Below, one piece after another: positions 1-7,387 of a DNA stretch of 17,999 nucleotides. Below the pieces are notes generated by a model. That model did no database searches. It was not told where the DNA came from and saw only the letters and a program-made list of their open reading frames with translations. Origin of the DNA: JAIRVZ01 sp031553755 (GTDB lineage Bacteria > Bacteroidota > Bacteroidia > Bacteroidales > Azobacteroidaceae). A program made the position numbers and the translations under genes. The stretch lies in contig JAVBKZ010000109.1 of NCBI GenBank assembly GCA_031553755.1, positions 1 through 17,999 of the forward strand, read 5' to 3'. Each line of letters opens with the position of its first letter. Position 1 is the first letter of the stretch.

Positions 1-394
1 AATAACCCCTGTATTCTTCTCCCTGTACTATCCTGGAACGAGCAATACGGATATTTTGACAAACGGCAACAGGAAAACTGTCAATAATGTAGGTTTGAGT
101 TATGTTCAATTCTTTTATTGCATGACCCAGATAAAAGAAAAATTCAGCGAAAAGTTCTCCTATATTATGCATCCTGCGGTTAAAACGGCTTTTGCTCAAC
201 ATACCCGGCATCAATCCGGTACTGTGAACAAAACACATGGACTCCTCAATATTTCCTCCAAAATATTGAGCCGCAAGCAGGATGACGGTAACAATCTCTG
301 CATCACTCGTTTTGCGATTTATTGGCTCTTTATGTGACATAGATTTGAGGATATCATCAAAAAATACGTATATTGCAACGGCTTTTGTTACCAT
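1..394 (-). CDS. IS982-family transposase, N-terminal part (runs off left edge)
   Basis: The minus strand is open from an ATG at 394 to the window edge, giving at least 131 codons without a stop. The start reads MVTKAVAIYVFFDDILKS, followed by TSDAEIVTVILLAAQYFGGN (residues 29-48), then a basic stretch SKSRFNRRMH (67-76) and YIIDSFPVAVCQNIRI (102-117). In the IS982 family the Asp in the IDSFP motif is the first catalytic residue of the DDE triad; here it is D105. The rest of the catalytic domain lies outside the window, so it cannot be told whether the element is intact. The upstream ATG at 394 was chosen over the one at 340 because the intervening residues match the usual family N-terminus. 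The opposite-strand open frame at 56-337 is a shadow of this gene. Family membership is recognised from memory of the motifs. Confidence 0.88.
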   Translation of the reverse strand, partial: MVTKAVAIYVFFDDILKSMSHKEPINRKTSDAEIVTVILLAAQYFGGNIEESMCFVHSTGLMPGMLSKSRFNRRMHNIGELFAEFFFYLGHAIKELNITQTYIIDSFPVAVCQNIRIARSRIVQGEEYRGY

Positions 395-536
395 GGTCAA
401 TCTGTTTGTTAGTGAGTTTAGACACACTATGAACGGCTTGACCTTTATTTTAGTATTTAAAATTTAGAAATTTATAAATAGCAACTTGAGTTACTTATCA
501 GTATCTCTTGAAGACATCTCCACAAGATATCCATAT

Positions 537-617
537 ATTGGTCAAGTGCATCTGATATGTTCATCGTAACTAAGTGTAAATTACTTAAAGTTGCTGAATT
601 TCAGTCATTTGACCAAT
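537..617. repeat. Imperfect 81-nt inverted repeat (fold-back)
   Basis: ATTGGTCAA at 537-545 is matched by its exact reverse complement TTGACCAAT at 609-617. Matching continues inward with gaps: TG then CTGA on the left mirror CAG and CA on the right, and further in AACT matches AGTT. It could fold as a hairpin in RNA or be a remnant of a small mobile repeat. It lies between a transposase gene and mutS2. No function is assigned. Confidence 0.5.
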
Positions 618-722
618 TCTTTTATGTTAACCGTCATTAATGTAAGTTGTTGATTGTAAAATTGTTAAATAAGCACTTAACGGAGTGTTGTAATTTATAA
701 ACAAACTAATGAAATATTATTG

Positions 723-730
723 TAAATTTG
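723..730 (+). promoter_or_regulatory. Candidate -7 element for mutS2
   Basis: TAAATTTG matches the Bacteroidota -7 consensus TAnnTTTG and lies 69 bp before the mutS2 ATG. No TTTG -33 element is found at the usual 19-21 bp spacing, so the call rests on the -7 match alone. Confidence 0.3.
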
Positions 731-799
731 TCGCGGTCTAAATGAAACAGTTATTATTATCTTTATTTCTTTCATTTGTCTAATTATTTTACATCCACT

Positions 800-3265
800 A
801 TGATTTATCCCGAAAATTTCGAACAAAAAATCGGATTTGATAAGATAAGAAACCTGATATCCGATAAATGCTTAAGTTCCTTGGGAAAGGAAAAAGTGAC
901 GGAAATGACGTTTTCTGATGATTATAATTTTATTAATCAACAACTTTACCGTACCGAAGAATTTGTATTTATCCTGAAAGAAGAAGATAATTTCCCAACT
1001 AATTATTTTTTTGATGTCAGAGATTCGTTAAAAAAAATACGTATCGAAGGTACATATCTTGTCGAACGTGAACTTTTCGACATCCGCCGTTCGCTACAAA
1101 CCATCAACGAAATTATTCATTTTTTCAAAACAAAAGGAGAAACCGAAGAATATCCGTATTTAAGAGAATTGGCGGCAACCGTTGGAGATTTTCCTCAACT
1201 TACCAAGCAAATTGATGGAATATTAGATAAATTCGGAAGAATAAAAGACAACGCGTCTCCCGAGTTATCTCGCATCCGGAAAGATTTGAATCAGACCGTT
1301 TCTGGAATTTCCAAAACACTGCAAAGCATTTTGCGTTCGGCTCAATCGGAAGGATTGGTCGATAAAGACGTCTCCCCTACTATGCGCGACGGCCGTTTGG
1401 TTATTCCGATAGCTCCGGGATTGAAACGGAAATTAAGAGGAATCGTCCATGATGAATCGGCAAGCGGAAAAACCGTATTTATCGAGCCTGCCGAAGTTGT
1501 AGAAGCCAATAATCGTGTCAGGGAATTGGAAGGTGAAGAAAAAAGGGAAATTATCAAAATCCTGACCATTTTTACAGATTCAATCCGTCCTCAAATTCCT
1601 GAAATATTCCGTTCATACAATTTTTTGGCAGAAATAGATTTTATCAGGGCTAAAGCGTCTTTTTCCGTATACATTCAGGCTATTTTTCCTTATTTTGAAG
1701 ATAAACAGCAAATGGAATGGACGAAAGCGATACATCCTTTATTATATCTTTCTCTAAAAAAACAAAATAAACCGGTTGTTCCGTTAGATATAAAATTAAA
1801 CGAAACAGACAGAATATTGTTGATTTCAGGGCCGAATGCCGGAGGAAAATCTGTTTGTTTGAAAACGGCGGGCTTACTTCAATACATGCTCCAATGCGGA
1901 ATGTTGATTCCTTTGAATGAAAATTCGAAAACCGGAATTTTTAGCCATATTTTTATCGATATCGGAGACGAACAATCTATTGAAAATGATTTAAGTACTT
2001 ATAGTTCACACCTGACCAATATGAAATTTTTCGTCAGGAATTGTTCTTTAAAGACCTTGATTTTGATTGATGAATTCGGAGGAGGAACAGAACCGCAGAT
2101 AGGTGGAGCGATTGCCGAATCTTTGTTGGAACGTTTCAACCGAAAAAAATGCTTTGGTATTATCACAACGCATTATCAAAATCTGAAACACTACGCGGAA
2201 GAGCATGAAGGTGTAATTAACGGCGCGATGCTTTACGACAGGCACGAAATGCAACCTCTTTTCAAACTTTCGATAGGAAATCCGGGTAGTTCGTTCGCCA
2301 TCGAAATCGCCCGAAAAATCGGACTTCCCGAAGATGTTATCGCCGACGCTTCTTCTATTGTCGGACAAGATTATATCAATATGGATAAATATTTGCAAGA
2401 TATTGTCCGCGATAAACGTTATTGGGAATCGAAACGCCAAAATATCCGTCAACAAGAAAAAAGATTGGAAGAATTGACTTCCCGTTATGATTCGGATTTA
2501 CAAAAAGTAAATACTGAAAGAAAAGAAATCATTGCAAAAGCAAAAGCCGAAGCCGAAAATATCATATCAGAAGCCAATTCTAAAATAGAAAAAGTGATTC
2601 GTGAAATAAAAGAATCGCAAGCCGAAAAAGAAAAAACAAAATTAGTAAGGAAATCATTAGACGATTTCAAAGAAACAATTCTTTCCACAAACGAAGAAGA
2701 CGACAAAATAGCCCGCAAAATTCAAAAAATTAAAGAAAGGGAAATTCATAAAAAACAAAATAACACGCAAGAAAAGAGACCTGTTTTTAATCCCGAAGTC
2801 ATAGAAATTGGAGATGCTGTTAGAATCAAAGGTCAAAATTCGGTAGGAGAAGTATTGGAAATACAAGGAAAAAACATTGTAGTCGCTTTCGGCGCGATAA
2901 AATCGGCTATCAAATCAGACCGGTTAGAAAAAATCAGCAAAAACCAATTAAAGAAAAACGAAGGAAAAAAACATACTTTCGTCAGCGAACAAACTTTCGA
3001 TTCGATGCACGAAAAGAAAATACACTTCAAAACCGAAATCGACTTACGTGGTATGCGGGTCGAAGAGGCTTTGCAAGCGGTTACTTACTATATCGACGAC
3101 GCGATTCAATGCAATGTCGGCCGTGTACGTATTTTACACGGAACCGGAACCGGCGCGTTGCGTCAGGTCGTTCGGGATTATTTATCCGGAATTCCCGAAA
3201 TCCGGGATTATCATGATGAAGATGTCAGGTTTGGGGGAGCAGGAATAACAATCGTTGAAATTTAA
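800..3265 (+). CDS. mutS2: Endonuclease MutS2 (MutS-like ATPase with C-terminal Smr nuclease domain)
   Basis: The 821-residue product has the full MutS2 plan. MutS2 proteins lack the mismatch-recognition domain of MutS; known roles include suppressing homologous recombination and acting on branched DNA or collided ribosomes, depending on species. Here the N-terminal core and lever regions come first, then the ATPase with Walker A GPNAGGKS at residues 344-351 and a Walker B region LILIDEFGGGT starting at 420 (D424, E425). A long charged helical stretch (roughly 515-650, probable coiled coil) follows. The Smr domain at the C-terminus has IDLRG at 747-751 and HGTGTGALR beginning at H780. The start is the ATG giving MIYPENFEQKIGF; an in-frame TTG eight codons upstream is possible, but the ATG fits the Bacteroidota family N-terminus. 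The next gene begins 15 bp downstream, suggesting cotranscription. No truncation or missing key residue is seen. Confidence 0.95.
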   Translation: MIYPENFEQKIGFDKIRNLISDKCLSSLGKEKVTEMTFSDDYNFINQQLYRTEEFVFILKEEDNFPTNYFFDVRDSLKKIRIEGTYLVERELFDIRRSLQTINEIIHFFKTKGETEEYPYLRELAATVGDFPQLTKQIDGILDKFGRIKDNASPELSRIRKDLNQTVSGISKTLQSILRSAQSEGLVDKDVSPTMRDGRLVIPIAPGLKRKLRGIVHDESASGKTVFIEPAEVVEANNRVRELEGEEKREIIKILTIFTDSIRPQIPEIFRSYNFLAEIDFIRAKASFSVYIQAIFPYFEDKQQMEWTKAIHPLLYLSLKKQNKPVVPLDIKLNETDRILLISGPNAGGKSVCLKTAGLLQYMLQCGMLIPLNENSKTGIFSHIFIDIGDEQSIENDLSTYSSHLTNMKFFVRNCSLKTLILIDEFGGGTEPQIGGAIAESLLERFNRKKCFGIITTHYQNLKHYAEEHEGVINGAMLYDRHEMQPLFKLSIGNPGSSFAIEIARKIGLPEDVIADASSIVGQDYINMDKYLQDIVRDKRYWESKRQNIRQQEKRLEELTSRYDSDLQKVNTERKEIIAKAKAEAENIISEANSKIEKVIREIKESQAEKEKTKLVRKSLDDFKETILSTNEEDDKIARKIQKIKEREIHKKQNNTQEKRPVFNPEVIEIGDAVRIKGQNSVGEVLEIQGKNIVVAFGAIKSAIKSDRLEKISKNQLKKNEGKKHTFVSEQTFDSMHEKKIHFKTEIDLRGMRVEEALQAVTYYIDDAIQCNVGRVRILHGTGTGALRQVVRDYLSGIPEIRDYHDEDVRFGGAGITIVEI

Positions 3266-3280
3266 AGTCATTTTTTTACC

Positions 3281-3931
3281 ATGAAAAAATTAAAAATAGC
3301 AAGAATAAGCGAAAACACATCCCTGAAAGAAATGGAATCTATTGCTGATTTACTTTTATCGACAGAAGAAAACCATGTTGATATAATTAATTGGGAAAAT
3401 TATCCATACAAACCCCAAGTAAGTTTTCGCATAGCCCACGATAGTAAAAAAATCTATCTACGATATGATGTAACAGAAAATCACATAAGAGCCAAAGCAT
3501 GTGAAAACAACAGTCAGGTTTGGTTAGATTCGTGTGTGGAATTTTTCATTTCTCCCGAAAGCAATATGGAATATTATAATTTTGAATTTAACTGTATCGG
3601 GACAAAATTATTGGGATATAGAAACTTTTCAAACGGATCAGTAGAAAGTGCTGATTCGGAAATAATAAACAAAATAAAAACGTTTTCAAGTTTAGGAACA
3701 CAACCGTTCGAAGAGAAAACCGGAGATTTCAGTTGGTTTTTGATCGCGATCATTCCTTTAGAAGTTTTGTGGAAACATCCAAAGGAAAAATTAGCCGCAA
3801 CTAATATGAAAGGCAATTTTTATAAATGCGGTGATGAATTGACAAAACCTCATTTTCTTTCATGGGCGGAAATAAAAACTTTGGAACCAAATTTTCACCA
3901 ACCTGAATATTTCGGAGAATTGAATTTTTAG
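3281..3931 (+). CDS. Carbohydrate-binding family 9-like (DOMON-type) domain protein
   Basis: The 216-residue product is a single domain resembling the CBM9-like proteins common in Bacteroidota. The diagnostic stretch is WLDSCVEFFISP followed by YYNFEFNCIGT, where the acidic 'DSCVEFF' strand and the aromatic strand form the core of a beta sandwich. Later come IPLEVLW, a GNFYKCGD segment and a C-terminal HFLSWAEI...FHQPEYFGELNF ending typical of the family. No signal peptide, lipobox or membrane segment is visible, so it is probably cytoplasmic, which is unusual for a sugar-binding module. Its ATG lies 15 bp after the mutS2 stop, so the two are likely on one transcript, though no functional link between a sugar-binding fold and MutS2 is known to me. 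The ligand is unknown. Fold assignment is good; functional assignment is weak. Confidence 0.72.
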   Translation: MKKLKIARISENTSLKEMESIADLLLSTEENHVDIINWENYPYKPQVSFRIAHDSKKIYLRYDVTENHIRAKACENNSQVWLDSCVEFFISPESNMEYYNFEFNCIGTKLLGYRNFSNGSVESADSEIINKIKTFSSLGTQPFEEKTGDFSWFLIAIIPLEVLWKHPKEKLAATNMKGNFYKCGDELTKPHFLSWAEIKTLEPNFHQPEYFGELNF

Positions 3932-3991
3932 TTCTATAGTCTTTTCCTGATTCTACTTTACTACGATTTTTCCGGAATATTTAGATATTTT

Positions 3992-4148
3992 AACCACATA
4001 AGGCGCATAGGACACATAAATATTTTAAACCATGGAGGCACGAAGAACATAGAAAATTATTTTTATGTAATCAAGAATATTTCAATTATGCTTTATTTAT
4101 TCTCCATATCCTCTACGGTGAAATAAAACTAATGTGCCATATGTGGTT
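3992..4148. repeat. Composite imperfect inverted repeat between convergent genes
   Basis: The left arm starts AACCACATAAGGCGCATAG (3992-4010). Read on the minus strand, the right arm starts AACCACATATGGCACAT (4148 downward). Each arm then carries, about 20-25 nt further in, a second related module: ACCATGGAGG on the left (from 4029) and ACCGTAGAGG on the right (from 4118 downward). The arms are therefore two-module units of about 70 bp placed head to head. The element sits exactly between the convergent CBM9-like and T9SS genes, where it could act as a bidirectional terminator. The AACCACATA.GGCACATA wording resembles dispersed intergenic repeats I associate with this and other phyla; that is memory, not a search. 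Confidence 0.62.
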
Positions 4149-4192
4149 TAGAAACATTTATATCGTTCTCATTACAAACAATGCTAACTTTT

Positions 4193-5251
4193 TCATAACT
4201 TTATCATTTTTAAACATTTGCTTGCATTCGAGTCTTTAAATTTTAGGTGCAATGTATACATTCCATTAAATAACTCCGAAACCTCAATAAGTTCATTATC
4301 GGGACTCAAAACTTTTTTACACAATTTTCCTGCAACATCAAAAAATAAAATCGATTCGATTTTTATAGAACCATCATGTTCAATTTTTATAAAATTGTTT
4401 GCAGGATTGGGATATATTTTCGGATTTTCATTATTTAAGTACTTTACAGAGGTTTCCATATCCATCAATTCTTTTATGGAAAGCAGTAAAGGAAAATGAT
4501 AAACGCGCTTTTCATTGTTTTTGAATATTATTTCACAACTAACATCCGCCTGAAAATAAACCGAATTATCGCCATCAAAACTAACTCTCCTGAATGTTTC
4601 TAAATTATCACGTTTTAAGTTTATCACATTTTCAGTACTTATTTTGGTTTGATAAACAGACTCGGCAGAACCTAATAAAAAAGGAGAAAAAGTCTGGTAA
4701 TTTCGTTGGGCAAGAAAATCCCATTTAATTGATTTTAATTCAATATCCTCATTGTTCGCGTCTTTAATTTCAAACGAACAAATATCCCCTATCAATAAAA
4801 TACTGTTTGGATCTAATTTTTCTCCATCAATATTTTTTGCACTGATTGACAAAACATTATCTTCTTCACAATAAATGATTGGCAAACTAAACTCAACCGT
4901 TTTCGATCCGTATTGATTTGTTGATACAATTTGGAATTGTATTTCACTGCCATAATTCAAATTTATTGATGTATATTTTAGATATTGGAGATTATTATAA
5001 TTTTCAGTAAAAACAAAACCTAAATCCCGATCTCTTGTTTTAACGGAAAAAAAGTTTGCTCCGATTGATTTTATTTCTATATTAACATTAAAATCCCACT
5101 CAGAAAGTCTATTGATTGAATAAGTACATTCTATATCTCCCGGTTCGCCGGTTAATTCATCTTCCTGATTTATAGTTGAAACCGATTCATTACTAAATGA
5201 AAAAAGAAACGGTGATAAAAAAATAAGTAAGAAAAAGATTTTTGTTTTCAT
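4193..5251 (-). CDS. Secreted protein of unknown function with T9SS C-terminal sorting domain
   Basis: The 352-residue product begins with a signal peptide (MKTKIFFLLIFLSPFLFSFS) and ends in a Por-type sorting domain of about 79 residues. That tail has IYPNPANNFIKIE near 279-291, then ILFFDVAGKL, a VSELFNGMYTLHLK strand and a final KCLKMIKL. Such tails direct proteins across the outer membrane through the type IX system, after which the tail is usually removed or anchored. The middle (about 30-270) is beta-rich with several aromatic strands and cysteines, and looks like immunoglobulin/fibronectin-type folds, but I recognise no enzyme motif. It is monocistronic: rnfA ends 263 bp upstream on the same strand and a TATATTTG element lies 48 bp before the start. 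The start ATG gives a clean signal peptide. Function cannot be stated beyond cell-surface or secreted location. Confidence 0.85.
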   Translation of the reverse strand: MKTKIFFLLIFLSPFLFSFSNESVSTINQEDELTGEPGDIECTYSINRLSEWDFNVNIEIKSIGANFFSVKTRDRDLGFVFTENYNNLQYLKYTSINLNYGSEIQFQIVSTNQYGSKTVEFSLPIIYCEEDNVLSISAKNIDGEKLDPNSILLIGDICSFEIKDANNEDIELKSIKWDFLAQRNYQTFSPFLLGSAESVYQTKISTENVINLKRDNLETFRRVSFDGDNSVYFQADVSCEIIFKNNEKRVYHFPLLLSIKELMDMETSVKYLNNENPKIYPNPANNFIKIEHDGSIKIESILFFDVAGKLCKKVLSPDNELIEVSELFNGMYTLHLKFKDSNASKCLKMIKL

Positions 5252-5298
5252 GGTTAAAAGTGATTTTTTACAATAAATTGAAATAATTCAGTGTGCCG

Positions 5299-5306
5299 CA
5301 AATATA
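5299..5306 (-). promoter_or_regulatory. Candidate -7 element for the T9SS-secreted protein gene
   Basis: On the minus strand this reads TATATTTG, a match to the Bacteroidota TAnnTTTG -7 box, followed by GC and a leader of 47 bp to the ATG. No TTTG -33 box at 19-21 bp spacing is seen upstream. Confidence 0.42.
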
Positions 5307-5432
5307 CGACAAAAACTTAAAAATTTTAGTTTTTTTGTTAAAAAAAAAGAATTATAAAATTAATTCAAGTTGCGATTTACCAATACCAAAGGTATTGTAT
5401 ATTTATAGAAAAATTGGGCTGTCATATTTTTA

Positions 5433-5500
5433 CGACTCCTTAGGAGTCGAATCTATGTACGGAACAACATTCACTATAAACATCCGAATCCTTCGGATTC
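5433..5500. repeat. Paired short palindromes in the rnfA downstream region
   Basis: Two perfect hairpins lie 36 nt apart: CGACTCCTTAGGAGTCG (5433-5449) and GAATCCTTCGGATTC (5486-5500). Both have a pyrimidine-purine core of the form CCTTNGG. A T-run precedes the first on the plus strand and TTTT follows the second. For rnfA, transcribed on the minus strand, neither hairpin is followed by a U-tract, so a standard Rho-independent terminator for that operon is not apparent; the second could terminate plus-strand transcription. The arrangement looks like a dispersed intergenic repeat. No gene is seen in 5252-5514. Confidence 0.55.
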
Positions 5501-5514
5501 TTTTCCAAAAACAG

Positions 5515-6087
5515 TTATACGATTCCACTGAAACCCATAAAGGCCATTGCCAGCAAACCTGCTGTAATCAACGCGATGGGAGTTCCTTTTAATCCTTCGG
5601 GAATTTTAGTGGTTGACAATTGTTCCCTGATTCCGGAAAATATGACTAATGCCAAGCCAAATCCGATAGCCGTAGAGATAGCGAATACTACAGATGTTAT
5701 TAAATCATAGTCTTTTTGAATTACCATAATGGCTACTCCAAGAATCGTGCAATTGGTTGTTATCAAAGGTAAAAATACACCTAAAGCTTGATAAAGCGCG
5801 GGAGAAATTTTCTTCAAAATGATTTCAACCATTTGTACGAGCACCGCGATTACCAAAATAAAACTGATGGTTTGCATAAATCCTAAACCAATAGGATCTA
5901 ATACATATTTTTGGACCAAATAGGTGAATATGGTAGCGATTGTCATAACAAATGCTACAGCAGCCGACATCCCGATAGATGTTTCTACTTTTTTCGAAAC
6001 GCCCAAGAAAGGACAAATCCCTAAAAATTGAGACAATACAATATTGTTGACAAATACAGCGGCTATAAAAATAAAAATGTATTCCAT
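5515..6087 (-). CDS. rnfA: Rnf electron transport complex subunit A
   Basis: RnfA is an integral membrane subunit of the ferredoxin:NAD+ oxidoreductase (Rnf) and a paralogue of RnfE. The 190-residue product is almost entirely hydrophobic, with about six membrane segments. The signature is SQFLGICPFLGVSKK, with C25, and the second half-repeat has TTNCTILG with C113. In Rnf/Nqr structures the equivalent cysteines of the A and E subunits hold an iron-sulfur cluster inside the membrane. It is the last gene of the operon, 39 bp after rnfE. No anomaly in length or key residues is seen. NqrE is the nearest alternative family; the neighbouring RnfB and RnfC settle the call as Rnf. Confidence 0.95.
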   Translation of the reverse strand: MEYIFIFIAAVFVNNIVLSQFLGICPFLGVSKKVETSIGMSAAVAFVMTIATIFTYLVQKYVLDPIGLGFMQTISFILVIAVLVQMVEIILKKISPALYQALGVFLPLITTNCTILGVAIMVIQKDYDLITSVVFAISTAIGFGLALVIFSGIREQLSTTKIPEGLKGTPIALITAGLLAMAFMGFSGIV

Positions 6088-6125
6088 AAATCAAATGATA
6101 AAACGTTAAGTGATAAAAACAGTTT

Positions 6126-6146
6126 TTTAGCTTTTAACTTTTAGCT
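6126..6146. repeat. 7-nt tandem units overlapping the rnfE 3' end
   Basis: Three adjoining heptamers, TTTAGCT, TTTAACT and TTTAGCT on the plus strand, span the end of rnfE. They encode its last residues (KLKVKS) and the stop. A less regular continuation (two GATAAAA words 15 nt apart) runs through the rnfE-rnfA spacer. The same style of heptamer repeat appears in other spacers of this window. Confidence 0.55.
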
Positions 6147-6714
6147 TATTGACTATCGCGATTAAAAATCCCAAAACGATAAAAGCTCCGGGAGCCAAAA
6201 CAAAAATAAGGGAACCAAAATTTTCGGGATAAATTGTGAGGTTAAATAATTTACCTGTTCCAAGAAATTCGCGGCAAGCTCCAAGTAAAGTCAACGCCAA
6301 AGTGAATCCCAATCCCGCGCCTAATCCGTCAAAAATAGAAGGCAATAACTTATTTTTAGCGGCAAAAGCTTCGGCTCTTCCCAACACGATACAGTTGACG
6401 ACAATCAATGGTATAAACAATCCCAAACTATCATATAAAGCTGGAATATACGCTTGCATCAACATTTGGACAAGTGTTACGAAAGCGGCAATCACAACAA
6501 TGTAGGCAGGAATACGAACCTGGTCGGGAATCAGGTTTTTCAAGGAAGAAATAGCCATATTAGAACATGCCAACACAAATGTGGTCGCCAATCCCATAGC
6601 CAATCCGTTGGGCGCGGAAGATGTTGTTCCCAATGTCGGACACATGCCCAATAACAATACAAATACCGGATTTTCTTTTAAAATTCCGTTTGTTAATATC
6701 TTTATATTCTTCAT
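6127..6714 (-). CDS. rnfE: Rnf electron transport complex subunit E
   Basis: RnfE is an integral membrane subunit of the Rnf complex, homologous to RnfA and inserted in the opposite topology. The 195-residue product has about six membrane segments. Its signature is LLGMCPTLGTTSSAPNGLAM, with C25, and the second half has VNCIVLGRAEAFA with C108. Together with C25/C113 of RnfA these are the expected ligands of the intramembrane iron-sulfur cluster. The gene lies 11 bp after rnfG. Its final six codons fall in a heptamer repeat, so the extreme C-terminus (KLKVKS) is probably set by that repeat and not by selection on the protein. Confidence 0.95.
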   Translation of the reverse strand: MKNIKILTNGILKENPVFVLLLGMCPTLGTTSSAPNGLAMGLATTFVLACSNMAISSLKNLIPDQVRIPAYIVVIAAFVTLVQMLMQAYIPALYDSLGLFIPLIVVNCIVLGRAEAFAAKNKLLPSIFDGLGAGLGFTLALTLLGACREFLGTGKLFNLTIYPENFGSLIFVLAPGAFIVLGFLIAIVNKLKVKS

Positions 6715-6725
6715 ATTGTAATTCC

Positions 6726-7385
6726 TCAGTTTTTAGTTGTTGCGCCCGAAGTCGCGTCTTCTGTTGTTTCTTCTTGTTCTTGCGTGGTCGCTCCGCTTTC
6801 GACATCCGTTTTTTTAGAAGTCGCTAAATAAGCGCGGTTAACGGCGTCTAAAAAAGCGCGGGACGAAATCGTAGCCGCCGTTATCGCGTCTACCTCTCCC
6901 CCATCTTTGCTGACTTTTAATTCTCCTTTAGATAAATCTTTTCCTATAATGCTTTGTTTGTTTTTATCCGTTTTGAACCAAACACCCATTTTGTCTCCTA
7001 ATCCGGGAGTTTCGGCGTGTTGCAATACGGCATAATTGATAACTTTATTCTCTTTATCGATTCCTACAATGATTTTTACTTCTCCACTAAAACCTTTCAT
7101 CGTATTGCTTTCAACAGCGAGCGCAATGACTTCTCCTTGTTTCTTCGCGGGATATATTTTTAAGGAATCTTTTTCGCTAATATGAGCAAAATAAGCGTCT
7201 TCGACAGGAAAATTAGTAAATTCGGGAACAACTTCTTTTATCGCGTTTTCTAATTTCGCTTTTTTCGAAGCTTCAATCGGTTCTTGAGTCAATTCATTCA
7301 CCCCTGCCAAAACACCACCTACTACAATACAAATTAAAGCAAGTGATAAAAACATATTCAATAAAGATGATTTTAATTTTTCCAT
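6726..7385 (-). CDS. rnfG: Rnf electron transport complex subunit G (covalent FMN carrier) with extra flavinylation-like motifs
   Basis: RnfG is anchored by one N-terminal membrane helix (about residues 10-30); its FMN-binding domain lies outside the cytoplasm and passes electrons within the Rnf complex. The FMN is attached to a Thr by the ApbE transferase. Here the domain signature HAETPGLGDKMG (123-134) is present and the attachment motif is DAITAATISS, predicting T172. The protein is 219 residues long. After about residue 190 there is a hydrophilic acidic tail holding two more D-x-x-S-G-A-T-T motifs: D194-T201 and D210-T217. They share the spacing of the real site, and the repeated SGATT is encoded by entirely different codons in the two copies, so they are not a recent DNA duplication. 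The gene starts 2 bp after rnfD and is followed 11 bp later by rnfE. Confidence 0.95.
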   Translation of the reverse strand: MEKLKSSLLNMFLSLALICIVVGGVLAGVNELTQEPIEASKKAKLENAIKEVVPEFTNFPVEDAYFAHISEKDSLKIYPAKKQGEVIALAVESNTMKGFSGEVKIIVGIDKENKVINYAVLQHAETPGLGDKMGVWFKTDKNKQSIIGKDLSKGELKVSKDGGEVDAITAATISSRAFLDAVNRAYLATSKKTDVESGATTQEQEETTEDATSGATTKN

Positions 7386-7387
7386 TT

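Larger units (their letters stand above)
395..799. other. Intergenic region between IS982-type gene and mutS2
   Basis: No credible coding sequence is seen in these 405 bp. The terminus of the IS982-type element should lie here, upstream of its transposase start, but without the other end I cannot place its terminal inverted repeat. The region also contains an imperfect fold-back at 537-617 and, near mutS2, a TAnnTTTG-like promoter element at 723-730. The sequence is AT-rich throughout. Confidence 0.6.

Noticed and set aside
56..337. Plus-strand open frame of 93 codons near the left edge
   Set aside because: It lies antisense to the IS982-type transposase, whose conserved motifs are clear on the minus strand.
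776..799. TTG start extending mutS2 by eight codons
   Set aside because: The added residues do not resemble the family; the ATG at 800 gives the standard MIYPENFEQ start.
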